Positions 22,201 to 31,707 of a stretch of DNA of 64,000 nucleotides are shown in pieces (positions within the stretch are counted from its first letter, which is position 1; the number at the start of each line of letters is the position of its first letter). The stretch lies in the NCBI GenBank assembly GCA_937625935.1, contig OW569387.1, forward strand, positions 186,001-250,000, written 5' to 3'. The DNA comes from Tetramitus jugosus. Lineage: Eukaryota; Heterolobosea; Eutetramitea; Acrasida; Vahlkampfiidae. Both the position numbers and the translations under genes were made by a program. The notes below the pieces were generated by a model. The model was not told the DNA's origin. It saw nothing but the letters and a program-made list of their open reading frames with translations, and ran no database searches.

Positions 22201-24154
22201 AGAGGGGTATCAGTTAGATTCATTCCAACATGCTCTCCTCATTCGATGCTTCCGTTTAGATCGAACTATGAAAGCATCTGCCTCATACATCATGCAGACA
22301 CTCGATGAGAGGTTCGTTAATAGTGATCCGCTCAATCTCAGTGATACATGGAAAGAAACAGATTCCTTGACTCCAATCATATGCTTACTTTCTATGGGTT
22401 CTGATCTCACGGCCGCTATCGAAACCCTTGCCCAAGACAATAAGATAGCGATCGACAGAATTTCCATGGGACAAGGCCAAGAAAAGAAAGCTCATGAGAT
22501 GGTACAGAATGCTATCGAAAACGGTAGTTGGGTATTATTGCAGAACTGTCACTTGGGTATCAAATATCTGTCCCAGTTAGAAGAAACATTGCTGGAATTA
22601 ACCAATCATGATAATTATGATAAGAACTTTAGAGTGTGGATTACCACTGAACCAACACCACGATTCCCCATCAATCTATTGCAGATGTCAATCAAGGTCA
22701 CTGATGACCCACCAACAGGAATTAGAGCCTCTTTGCTTAAATCATATTCTCGAATCAATCAAGAACGATTAGATCAGATAGAAACAATGGAATGGAAAAA
22801 ATTGTTGTATAGTACTTGTTTCTTGCATTCAACGTTGGTGGAGAGGAAGAAATTTGGCCCTCTCGGATGGTGTGTGCCATATGAATTCAATCAATCTGAC
22901 CTGGACTGTGCTATCGCTTTCTTGTTCAAGTATCTGTATGAAACAGACAGTAAGAAGATACAGTGGAGCACTGTTCGATACATGATTTGTGAAGTTCAAT
23001 ACGGAGGTCGAGTTACTGATAACTATGACAATGTACTACTCGATTCCTACTCGAAAAAGTTTTATAATCAATTGGTTGTGACTCAGAGAGATTTTGCTCT
23101 GCACAACGGCTACACAATTCCAGAGACATCTAAGATCGAAAAGATCAAAACACACGTCGAAGAACTAGATTTATTCGATCCTCCTGAAGTGTTTGGTCTC
23201 CATTCCAATGCAGAGATTTCCTTCAACAATTCAACTGCGAACCATGTTCTCGAAACTATCATGAACATTCAACCCAAGGAGTCTTCAGGTGGAGGAGGTG
23301 AAACAAGAGAAGATATTGTTGCTAATATTGCGAAGTCTCATCTGGAGAAGTTGCCAGAAAAATTCAATGAAGTATGGGTCAAGAAGCAAATCGTAAAACA
23401 TGACAAGGAATACAATGGAATGAGCCCATTAAGCATTTTCTTGAAGCAAGAAATTGATCGTATGCAAATTGTGCTGGTCCTCGTGAGAAAAACTCTAGAA
23501 GAACTGTTGCTGGCAATCGCTGGTACAATTGTGATGAGTCCTGACCTACAGGAAGCATTGAATTCTCTGTATGATGCTCTGGTACCTCCAAGATGGAAGA
23601 AAGTTTCATGGGAGAGTCCAAATTTAGGCTTGTGGTTCACAGATGTGCTTAAGAGACACGAACAATACATGAATTGGTTGGAGAATGGTGCTCCTCGGTG
23701 CTTCTGGTTCTCAGGATTCTTCAATCCTCTTGGATTCCTCACAGCTGTAAAGCAAGCCTCAACTCGAAAACATTCTGGATGGTCACTGGAAAGCGTGAAA
23801 TTGAAGACCGACCTCATGAAGGATAAAATGACCAAGGAATCTGTTCCCGCGTGTGATCCCTCAGAAGGTGTTTACATCTATGGGCTGTTCCTCGAAGGAG
23901 CAAAGTGGAGCGGTGCTCAGAACAAGTTGGTTGATCCAGCTCCTAAGGAACTGTTCCACCAACTGCCCATTATTCATATCACCGCAGTTGCGGCTGTTCA
24001 AGGAGGCGACATGACGAATAGCTACACGTGTCCTGTCTATGCTATCCCTCGAAGAACAGCTCTCAACTACATATTTGATATCACCCTGAAAACGGATGAG
24101 GAACCAAGCAAATGGACAATGAGAGGAGTTGCTGCCCTTTGCTCGAAGCATTAA
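10248..24154 (+). CDS. Axonemal outer-arm dynein heavy chain (DNAH5/8, gamma type)
   Basis: The ATP-driven motor chain of the outer dynein arm. Three exons: 10248-11363, 11423-12361 and 12428-24154, with introns of 59 bp (GTAAGT...ACAG) and 66 bp (GTATGT...AAAG), both phase 0, giving about 4593 residues. The order is N-terminal tail (DHC_N1), linker and six AAA modules. P-loops are visible: AAA1 GPAGTGKTET (about residue 1915), AAA2 GPSGVGKTT (about 2203), AAA3 TGESGTAKT (about 2532) and AAA4 [10 protein letters not shown] (about 2904). A coiled-coil stalk is at about 3140-3440 and the C-terminal domain ends in a VYAIPRRT-like segment. The [20 protein letters not shown] block and GLPNDDYSSQNGIIVTKATR resemble the DNAH5/DNAH8/Chlamydomonas gamma class, as does the N-terminal KRHQFLFNKVAE region. 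Exon 3 starts before the first Met of the long frame. It is convergent with SPATA20-like (39 bp between stops). Confidence 0.95.
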
Positions 24155-24193
24155 TAAAATATTCTAATTGTGTCTAAGTAATAATTAATGTCT

Positions 24194-26548
24194 TTATGCG
24201 TTCACAAGTATTTTGTTCAGTTCGTTCAAGTCTGTAACTGGAGCCTGACAAGCAAAGTTTTGACAGATGTAAACTGTGGGCTTGCCATTCTTTATGCTTG
24301 CCTCACTCAGATAGGGCATGTTGTCCTTGACGAATGTCATCACTTTGTCATCATCTAAATCAACATAAAATAGACTCTTGGAGGGGATGTGATGAGAGAA
24401 AATAGTCTTTTGGACATCAATCAATGCGCTTCGTCCTCCAATTTCGTTATTATATACAATGGCAATATGTTTACCGGGATTCAGTCGCTCGTCCAATGCA
24501 CAGAGCATCTGTGGAACTGCCACGGGCATCTCGTTTAACATCTCGTGCTCCGAAGTAAACAATTTATCTGCTTGTGCTAGAATTTGTGCAGCCTTGTTTG
24601 TCTGGTATTGGGATAAACGCAACAGATTCATTGCGGATATGCTGTTACCTGACGGCTCAGCTCCGTCGTAGTCCTCCTTCATCCTCAATAAAATGCTCGG
24701 ATCTTGGCCCGTCACTTCAAAATAACCTCCATTGTTCTGATCCAGAAACAATTCATCTTGTCTCTCCTGTAACTCCATTGCCCATTCCAACCACTCAATG
24801 TTCGCAGTGGCCTCATACAAGTCCAACAGTGCACTCACCATGTTACAATAATCCGACAAGAATCCATCAATTAAACCACTTGGAGCGTCACTGCTGCTAC
24901 TTTCCGTGCGTCTGTATGTTCTGTACAGTGTTTTCTTCTGGGCATTGTACAAGACATTCTTTATAAACCGAGCAGCTTGCTCTCCCAACTGTGCATACTT
25001 TTCCTCACTCAGTACCTGTGCTGCACGAGCCAATGCGGATATCATCAGAGCGTTCCAACTGACAATAATTTTATCATCGAGGTGAGGTCTTGGTCTCTTA
25101 CTTCTCTCTTTCATCAGAATGGATTTTGCTCGACCGAGAGCTTCTTCAATCTGTTGCTCACTCGTACCAAATTGCTCCGCAGCCTCCTCGATCGAACACC
25201 TCTGTATCAAAATGTTCAATCCTCGGAATTCACCATGAGGATCACTCCTTGGCTTCACATTACCATTCATCTCCACACCAAACACATGTTTGCACAAATC
25301 GAACAGTGATCCATTCTTCTTGGAAGTGGTCGATTCCTGCTCTGCACCAAACACTGCTTCATTGCTCAATAATTGTTTGAGCTCATTGTAAGACCAAGCA
25401 TAGAATGCTCCTTCTCTCTTCTTGTCCGAATCATGAGTCGGATAGCTATCGGCATCCTCTGCACTGTAGAAGGCAATCATATCTCGATTACTCTTGTCTT
25501 GTGTGGTTGGTGGCCTTGAGACCATCATATCTCTTGTCATGTACTCAATTACATTGCGTGCAATATTTGCAAAATAGTTCTTTTTTGAGACTTGATAGGC
25601 TTCTACGTAGCTGCATATCAACTGACCCTGATCATAGGTCATTTTCTCAAAATGAGGCACATGCCACTCCTTGTCCACCGAATATCGATGAAAACCGGAA
25701 CCCAACTGATCATACATGCCTCCTTGAGCCATTTTTTCCAGTGTAAACAAACAAGAGTGCAAAATGACTTCGGCAGTTTGCTTGGACAAACGATTCTTCT
25801 TGTCAACAGTGCTCAAATAGTGCATTCTGAACAAAAAGTTGAGAATGACGGGTCGAGGGAACTTTGGAGCATTTCCAAAACCACCAAACTTGCGGTCAAA
25901 GTCTTGTAAAAAGGAATCAATGGCCTGTTGGAATACATTATCATAGATGGTGTCCTTGTCTTGCAACCAACTCTCAGCAGCAGTCGATGCTGACGCACTT
26001 GTGCTGCCTCTACTGCTGGTAGACTTTAGAGCTTCAATAATTTTCTCACCAGACTTCTCCAGTTTAGCTCTATCATTCTTCCACATGGCTGAAATCTGAA
26101 GCAACAATTGGGGAAATCCAGGAGTCCCGCTGTACATGGTGTCATTTGGCGGGAAGTATGTGCCTCCGAAAAATGGCGCCAAATTGGGAGTGAGAAATAC
26201 ATTCAAAGGCCAACCGCCACCACCTGTAGTGGCCTGAACAAAGCTCATATAGACACGATCCACGTCGGGTCTTTCCTCTCGGTCAACCTTGATATTTACA
26301 AAATGCTTGTTCATCAATTGAGCTGTCTGTTCACTCTCGAACGACTCTCTCTCCATAACATGGCACCAGTGGCACGTGGAGTAACCAATGGACAGAAAAA
26401 TGGGCTTTTGTTCTGTTTTGGCCTTCTGGAATGCTTCTTGACCCCACGGCAACCAATCGACAGGATTATGTGCATGCTGGAGCAAATAGGGGCTTGTCTC
26501 ATGAATGAGAGCATTGGTAAACTTGTGTACTGCTCTCTGGTGTGCCAT
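24194..26548 (-). CDS. SPATA20: SPATA20/YyaL family thioredoxin-fold protein (DUF255)
   Basis: A 784-residue protein with an N-terminal thioredoxin-like DUF255 domain: [19 protein letters not shown], then the CxxC-like [14 protein letters not shown], then [14 protein letters not shown] and [12 protein letters not shown]. The rest is an alpha/alpha-barrel resembling six-hairpin glycosidases ([55 protein letters not shown]). Bacterial YyaL and animal SPATA20 share this architecture and usual length (about 700-790). A redox or cellobiose-epimerase-like role has been suggested for the family, but the biochemical function is unsettled. The frame is open upstream of 26548 through a TTG, but the first ATG is [10 protein letters not shown]. 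There is no signal peptide from this start. Confidence 0.9.
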   Translation of the reverse strand: MAHQRAVHKFTNALIHETSPYLLQHAHNPVDWLPWGQEAFQKAKTEQKPIFLSIGYSTCHWCHVMERESFESEQTAQLMNKHFVNIKVDREERPDVDRVYMSFVQATTGGGGWPLNVFLTPNLAPFFGGTYFPPNDTMYSGTPGFPQLLLQISAMWKNDRAKLEKSGEKIIEALKSTSSRGSTSASASTAAESWLQDKDTIYDNVFQQAIDSFLQDFDRKFGGFGNAPKFPRPVILNFLFRMHYLSTVDKKNRLSKQTAEVILHSCLFTLEKMAQGGMYDQLGSGFHRYSVDKEWHVPHFEKMTYDQGQLICSYVEAYQVSKKNYFANIARNVIEYMTRDMMVSRPPTTQDKSNRDMIAFYSAEDADSYPTHDSDKKREGAFYAWSYNELKQLLSNEAVFGAEQESTTSKKNGSLFDLCKHVFGVEMNGNVKPRSDPHGEFRGLNILIQRCSIEEAAEQFGTSEQQIEEALGRAKSILMKERSKRPRPHLDDKIIVSWNALMISALARAAQVLSEEKYAQLGEQAARFIKNVLYNAQKKTLYRTYRRTESSSSDAPSGLIDGFLSDYCNMVSALLDLYEATANIEWLEWAMELQERQDELFLDQNNGGYFEVTGQDPSILLRMKEDYDGAEPSGNSISAMNLLRLSQYQTNKAAQILAQADKLFTSEHEMLNEMPVAVPQMLCALDERLNPGKHIAIVYNNEIGGRSALIDVQKTIFSHHIPSKSLFYVDLDDDKVMTFVKDNMPYLSEASIKNGKPTVYICQNFACQAPVTDLNELNKILVNA

Positions 26549-26930
26549 CTTGGTTTTTTGTTTGGGTGAAAGGTATGTGGGGAATTTTTTGCTGTCCAAG
26601 TGAAGATCTTGCGAGATCGTTGGATCAAGACTTTGGACTGGAAATTTATTGCCACCCAAGCAAAGACCTCACTAGCTCATAAAAATAGCCATTTATTGTT
26701 TGTTCTTGTTGTTGACACCACACACAATTGACATTGTCTTACCTTTATTCGAACTGTGCGTGTTCACTACGCCGCGTGTGTGAGCTAGTTGTCACATTGT
26801 TGTGTCCAAGGAACACACACGTGCTGTTAAGATATCATTTTTTTAGTTGTTTTCAATTATTATTATTATAATTACTACTGTCATTCACTGAACACTCTAC
26901 ATTTCCATGCCACGTGATCAATATCGTCAT
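26549..26930. promoter_or_regulatory. Flank between Mo25 3' end and SPATA20-like 5' end
   Basis: 382 bp between two minus-strand genes. It is AT-rich, with an ATT/TTA run near 26858-26875 and CACGTG-type E-box cores near 26818 and 26911. No gene or RNA is seen. Confidence 0.35.
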
Positions 26931-28748
26931 TTACAGCACTGTAGCATCCTGTGGATCAGATGTCGATAATGGTCGACCGACTTGTTGATCCACACTCAAA
27001 GTGTTCATCGCATTTGACAAGTCATCCACAGACGCTGTTGTTGTCGTCGTATTGGCAGCAGGCGGCGTGCTCGTTGATATCGTTGGATTCGTAGAAGTGA
27101 CAGCAGCAGCAGCAGGCTCCTCTGGTTTCTCCATCTTTTCAATCTCGCTAATCAACAATGCCTTCTCCTCCATGAATTGATCATCTGTAGAGTCCTTATT
27201 GAACTTGTTGAGATATTTGACCAATTTTACCTTGTTCATAAACAAAATCTTCTTGACTTCGGCGCCCTTGTGCGGATTGGCAACAAAAATCTTAAATACA
27301 TGGAAAGCTTCAAACTGTATATTCTTGTGCTTGTCCAACAACAAGTTCATAATCAGCTTCAAGTTATCCGTGTTGTTAATGAATCGTTTCATGATTTTGA
27401 AATTGGATCGATCCAACAAAATCTCTCCCAACAACTATATTGTTTGTTGTAATCAAAAAGTACACACATGTTAGCTCTCACACATTTCTCACATCAATCA
27501 ACCAATAAACGACTCACGATGAAATGTCACAAAAAATAAAAACTCAATACAATAAAAAACAACAATAAAAAAACGTGCCTTCAACGATTGTCTTCTTGTC
27601 ACATATTTTGAACTGAGAAGTGATCGATACTTGTCAATAAACACATCGTAATTCGAATCCAAGAATTCTGCGACCAATGTCTTGTGTCTGCTCAACAATT
27701 CTCTAAACGTGAGAAATGCGTCACTCGCCACATCAAAATTTGGCAAATCGACATAGACGAACAAATCAAAAAAGTCTTGTTCGCTGCTCAGCATTTTCCT
27801 TGCCAAAATTTCATGTTTGATGCACTCTCTGAGCATATTTCCACTCAGAATCGATGTGTCCTTTTCATAACCGTGCAATAAAATGTATAGAATCTGCGGA
27901 TTACTACAAATGTAGTCCACCTGTTACCACCCATATCATCATATTTTTTGCTGTTAGCTAACAGAGCTTTCATTCAACAACAACAACAACAACAACAGAA
28001 AAAAATGTGTCGTTCGTAGCTCACAATCACAAAAAGCTCACACCAACCAACGAACCAACGAACAAAATAAAAAAAACAACAGACAATCAATAAAAAAACA
28101 TACCGTCGTATATCGACCATTCATTTGCAACTTGATCAAATTATTAAACACTTGCATCGCATCTCTTCTCGCCTCAAACTCCATAAACTCCAAATGACTC
28201 ACCAGAAACAATAAAAAATGAGTAGAATACACTTCTTTTGCCACATCTTGAACATCATTCTTCTTTGGTTCATTTTCACCATCACCGTACAAGACTTGTT
28301 TCAACGAAACAAAATTTCGACTCAATTCCTCAATTGCCTTATTCAACTTGGCCAAACTTGAACTACTCAAATTGGCCAATGGATTCGGTGTATTGTTACT
28401 CGTCGTCGATGGTGATAAACTATTCTCGTTCAATGCAGATTGATTGGTCGATTCAACAGTTGGTGTTACACTAGGTGAAGAATTATTACTACTGTTATTA
28501 CTATTATTACTATTACTGTTACTATTGTTCATTTCATTTTGCAAGTGAAGAGGCAAGTGATGACGTGGATGATTGGCTGATGATTCAACAGTAGGTGTGC
28601 CAGAGCTCGTTGGTGTCGATGCACTCACAGAGCTACTGCTGTTACCAGTGTTGCGAATCGCTTGAATCACTTTGAATTGGTCAACTGAAGAGTGAACGAG
28701 ATCTTTTGGTGATTTTTTACCAAAGATCAGGTTGTTTAATCGGATCAT
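26931..28748 (-). CDS. CAB39: Mo25 / CAB39 scaffold protein
   Basis: An armadillo-like helical scaffold that activates LKB1-STRAD and GCK/Ste20 kinases. Three exons on the minus strand: 28748-28104, 27920-27579 and 27434-26931, joined in phase 0 to give about 496 residues. Conserved blocks are IFGKKSPKDLV, ELSRNFVSLKQVLYGDGE, MLRECIKHEILARKML, FDVASDAFLTFRELLSRHK, YVTRRQSLK|LLGEILLDRSNF and NIQFEAFHVFKIFVANP. Intron 1 (28103-27921) is GT-AG. Intron 2 (27578-27435) starts GCACGT and ends ATATAG, so it is GC-AG; the join is fixed by the conserved RQSLKLLGE. The protein is longer than the usual ~340 residues because of an S/T/N-rich insert after the first helix (about residues 35-110) and an A/T-rich C-terminal extension. 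Confidence 0.95.
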
Positions 28749-29083
28749 TCACACAGATATGTATCAAGTTGGTTGTTGGTGGGTTGTTGTTGTTGTTTTT
28801 TTGGTTGTGATTGTTGTTGTTTTTTTTTTTGGTTGTTTTTGTGTGCTGTTGCTGTAATTGTTCACTGTGGGGAGAACAGCAGGTGAAAAAAAAAATGATT
28901 TTTGGTGTTGGGACGATCGATTTGGGGTGTGGTTGGTTTTTTTACAGAAGGAGCATTGGGGGTGGAACTCGGTGTTTTTTTGCGAGCAGAGAGCGGAGAA
29001 TTGTGACGACGGTCGTACATCAATCATCTCTTCGTCTGTCTTTTGACTTGCTGTCAGTCAGGAAATTGATGACAGAAGATTGT
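28749..29083. other. Intergenic, T/G-rich
   Basis: 335 bp between the Mo25 start and the PMP3 stop. The plus strand has poly-T and GTT runs (28790-28850), making an A/C-rich leader upstream of Mo25. Short open frames on both strands are low complexity and unsupported. A promoter for Mo25 is expected here. Confidence 0.4.
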
Positions 29084-29359
29084 TTAGACCATGGAGGCTG
29101 GTCGTGGTTGAGTAATGTATGTAGTTTCCTTAACTACAGGAGAGGGTGAGGACTTGAGTGCGATGACGAACAAGGCATGTATCACGGCACCTAACCAGAA
29201 AGTGAATATGAAAAGCAGAATGTTGATGCAGAGATTGATACCACATCCATCGACAAGGGCCACAGCAATAGGTGGGAAGATGATGGCCAGAATTGCCAGA
29301 CAGCAAATTTCTGCTGGATTGCTCAATCGAGGTTCTTCAACGATGGTCACTTGTTGCAT
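29084..29359 (-). CDS. PMP3/RCI2 stress-induced hydrophobic peptide
   Basis: A 91-residue two-span membrane protein of the PMP3/RCI2 (UPF0057) family, which in yeast and plants modulates plasma-membrane potential and ion homeostasis under salt or cold stress. Two hydrophobic helices are clear: AEICCLAILAIIFPPIAVAL and INLCINILLFIFTFWLGAVIHALFVI. Between them is the family's DGCGxxLxINILL motif. The usual length is 50-60 residues; here there are short N- and C-terminal extensions. The ATG at 29359 (MQQVTIVEEP) is chosen because the frame upstream offers only a TTG. Confidence 0.92.
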   Translation of the reverse strand: MQQVTIVEEPRLSNPAEICCLAILAIIFPPIAVALVDGCGINLCINILLFIFTFWLGAVIHALFVIALKSSPSPVVKETTYITQPRPASMV

Positions 29360-30050
29360 TGTTGTTTCTGATGGAAGTGTATAGATTGTCAAGTAATCTC
29401 TTAATTGTTTTTCAATTGTTTGTTGTTGATGTGTTCTTTGCTGTGGAGTTGATCTAGTTGTTGTATCACTTTAGTCAACCTGATTTCCCTCTCGAGTTAT
29501 TAATGGTTCCGAAAACGAGGACAATTTTTATTAGACTGGTCAATTCGACTGTGCAACTTCTCAGCAACATTGTTTCATTAATTCAGGTAATAGGTGGATG
29601 CATGGGATTGAATTCAGCTGGATACAACATCCGAATGGTCTGACCGGGATGTATTTTTCAAGTTTTGGATTCAACATCCTGCTGATCGGACTTCCCTGTC
29701 ATTACAAAGAACATTGTTTCCCTTTTTGTCGAGTCAGATCAAACCGTTGTAGATGTTGATCGACTCATTGTAAAATACACAGGATTCGATCAACAACGGT
29801 AGTTGGTGTTGAATCTTGAAAGCTTGAGGAGATCCCGGATCGCTGGACGACCATCAAATAAGTGTCTCACATAAGAAACACAGTGACAAGGTAAACAATT
29901 GTATCCAGAATACAGACAAGATCGATCACACAACAAAAGGACTTCAAATAACACACTCACACAGATCACCCTTCTTGATACCATCATCGTACCTATCAAC
30001 CAAAACATCAACCTTTTTACAAACAAATCTAGTGCACACACGAAACAAGA
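29360..30050. promoter_or_regulatory. Divergent intergenic region PMP3 / secreted repeat protein
   Basis: 691 bp between head-to-head genes with no gene I can support. It holds an imperfect inverted repeat: CCGTTGT-agatg-TTGATCG (29744-29762) against CGATCAACAACGG (29787-29799). The right end is A/C-rich, as upstream of other ATGs here. Confidence 0.35.
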
Positions 30051-30998
30051 ATGAGAAGCACAACTAGAAACAAGTTATATCTCGCAGTCCAACTCGCACT
30101 CTACTCCATTGTACTGTTGTTGCTTGTCGGAGCACCCCAAGCAAGTCACGCCTGGTCCCCTGACGAAGAAGAAAGATTTCTGCTCTTGAAGCAATTACTC
30201 GGCATGAAAAAGGTCAATTCGGCCAATAGCGCATTTAATCCGGAAACAGAGTGGTGGCATCCTGGTGCCAAGGGCAAAGAAACTTTTCATTATCCTGGAG
30301 AACTATCAAGAGGAGCCGAAGATTTTGGTGTTTCCACATCAGGAGATGAAACAACACGTTTCTTAGGTATAATGCAAAAGAATTACCAACGTTACACAGA
30401 GGGAGGAGGAGGTGAAGGCATCACAGAGGGCGGTTTCTTGTTCCCTGGACAGAGAAGAGCATCTGAGCAACAGCAACAGTTCCAACAAGGTGGTGATGGC
30501 ACTGACCAAACCAGTCTCTATGCAGCCATTCAAAGAAGCAAGTACGCTCAGGGAGGTTACTATGGAGGAGGTAAAGATGATGACTCTGTCGTGTTTGCTG
30601 CACTTCAACAACAAAACTATCAGCCATACACTCAAGGTGGCGGCGGCAATCTGAGACAAGGAGAAATATACACCATGCCTGACTCTGAGATTGAACAGTT
30701 AGTGAACCAGGGATTCGTTAACGTGGCTTCTCAACAGCAACAACAGGATCAAAGCTCTCAATACTTGGGCAGCATGTTGAAAAATTATAGTCCTTACAAC
30801 AAGAACTCCTTCTCTTCTTCCTCTTCCACTTTCCGATTGCCAGGCGGTGGTAGTGGAGCACAAGCCGTATTAGACAATCAAAATGACAACACCAGTGGAG
30901 GACTACTCGAACAAACAAGTGACTATCTGAGATCGATGAAGCAGAGCTTTGGAAGATATATCAACCAAGAGTCTCAATTCCATTTACCAGGTCAATAA
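30051..30998 (+). CDS. Secreted protein with five degenerate Y/G-rich repeats
   Basis: A 315-residue protein that I do not recognise. A basic N-terminus (MRSTTRNK) and a hydrophobic core (LAVQLALYSIVLLLLVG, then ASHA) form a signal peptide. The mature part is hydrophilic and repetitive. Five units share a pattern of aromatic, A/L-rich and ..Y..Y.. residues, then a Gly-rich spacer: RFLGIMQKNYQRYTEGGGG (about residue 102), SLYAAIQRSKYAQGGYYGGG (154), VFAALQQQNYQPYTQGGGG (180), QYLGSMLKNYSPYNK (235) and DYLRSMKQSFGRYINQ (289). Three units end in F-x-F/L-PG (FLFPGQRR, FRLPGGG, FHLPGQ), and FHYPGE occurs earlier at about residue 83. It may be a structural extracellular protein or a precursor cut at basic sites. 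Either function is conjecture. Confidence 0.7.
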   Translation: MRSTTRNKLYLAVQLALYSIVLLLLVGAPQASHAWSPDEEERFLLLKQLLGMKKVNSANSAFNPETEWWHPGAKGKETFHYPGELSRGAEDFGVSTSGDETTRFLGIMQKNYQRYTEGGGGEGITEGGFLFPGQRRASEQQQQFQQGGDGTDQTSLYAAIQRSKYAQGGYYGGGKDDDSVVFAALQQQNYQPYTQGGGGNLRQGEIYTMPDSEIEQLVNQGFVNVASQQQQQDQSSQYLGSMLKNYSPYNKNSFSSSSSTFRLPGGGSGAQAVLDNQNDNTSGGLLEQTSDYLRSMKQSFGRYINQESQFHLPGQ

Positions 30999-31130
30999 CA
31001 ACAAGAGAAGGCTGTCTCATATATCATATGATGAGTTCACAAAACTCCATAACTCATGATTCATGGCCAACTTAACTTGTCAATAAATTTGTATCCATAC
31101 TTTCCTGTCGTCGTTAATCGTAGTTGCCGC

Positions 31131-31145
31131 TTTTCCGCGCCAAAA
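31131..31145 (+). promoter_or_regulatory. E2F/DP-like site upstream of SOSS-B
   Basis: TTTTCCGCGCCAAAA fits the E2F/DP consensus (TTTSSCGC / GCGCCAAA) on both strands and lies 72 bp before the SOSS-B ATG. Binding is inferred from sequence only. Confidence 0.5.
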
Positions 31146-31216
31146 TTTTTGATCAACACAAAAAAAAGAGAACACCACAAAACCACCTCATCACATAGCA
31201 ACCAATCACAACAACC

Positions 31217-31681
31217 ATGCAAATGACAAAGATCACGGACATGAGATCCTTCATGAGTGATATTAACACCACATTCATCGTTCTTGAAAAACTTCAAAAC
31301 AATCAAGGTGCCACGACACAGTACTTGGTTGCTGATGAAACAGCAGCCATTCATTTGCATATTTGGGAGGGTGATTTTGCAAAAATGACGGGTAACGCAG
31401 CTGCTGCCTCTACGTCGCCAACAGATCTCAATGACATGAGCAAACAAGCATCACTTAAAAAAGGTGTCGAAAGTTCAATGTTGTTGAACCCTGGTGACAT
31501 TTGTAGGATCATTGGGGGAAAGTGCACTGTTTTCAAGAGTAGTCTCGGTTTGTATATCGGTAAGGGATCACTGGAGAGAATCAATGATTTTTGCATGATT
31601 TTCAATGAAAACAAAAATATGAGTCAAATTGAGTTCAATGCACAAAATCAACAACAACAGCAGCAGCAACAAGTGAGATAG
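31217..31681 (+). CDS. SOSS complex subunit B (NABP/hSSB OB-fold protein)
   Basis: A 154-residue single-stranded-DNA-binding OB-fold protein of the SOSS-B/NABP (human SSB1) family, which acts in double-strand-break signalling and repair. Family blocks are visible: INTTFIVLEKLQ at strand 1, TQYLVADETAAIHLHIWEGD, LNPGDICRIIGGKCTVFKSSLGLYIGKGS and INDFCMIFNE. These match the human pattern of [49 protein letters not shown] and EFCMVYSE. An A/S/T-rich insert sits in the L34-like loop (about residues 58-78) and the tail is poly-Q. A strong E2F-like element lies upstream. The stop is 26 bp from that of the convergent ankyrin gene. Confidence 0.9.
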   Translation: MQMTKITDMRSFMSDINTTFIVLEKLQNNQGATTQYLVADETAAIHLHIWEGDFAKMTGNAAAASTSPTDLNDMSKQASLKKGVESSMLLNPGDICRIIGGKCTVFKSSLGLYIGKGSLERINDFCMIFNENKNMSQIEFNAQNQQQQQQQQVR

Positions 31682-31707
31682 AGTACGTACAATGATGTTG
31701 ATATGTT

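Noticed and set aside
28764-29149. Overlapping open frames on both strands upstream of Mo25
   Set aside because: Low-complexity K/T/N or poly-F/C translations of T/G-rich sequence with no domain.
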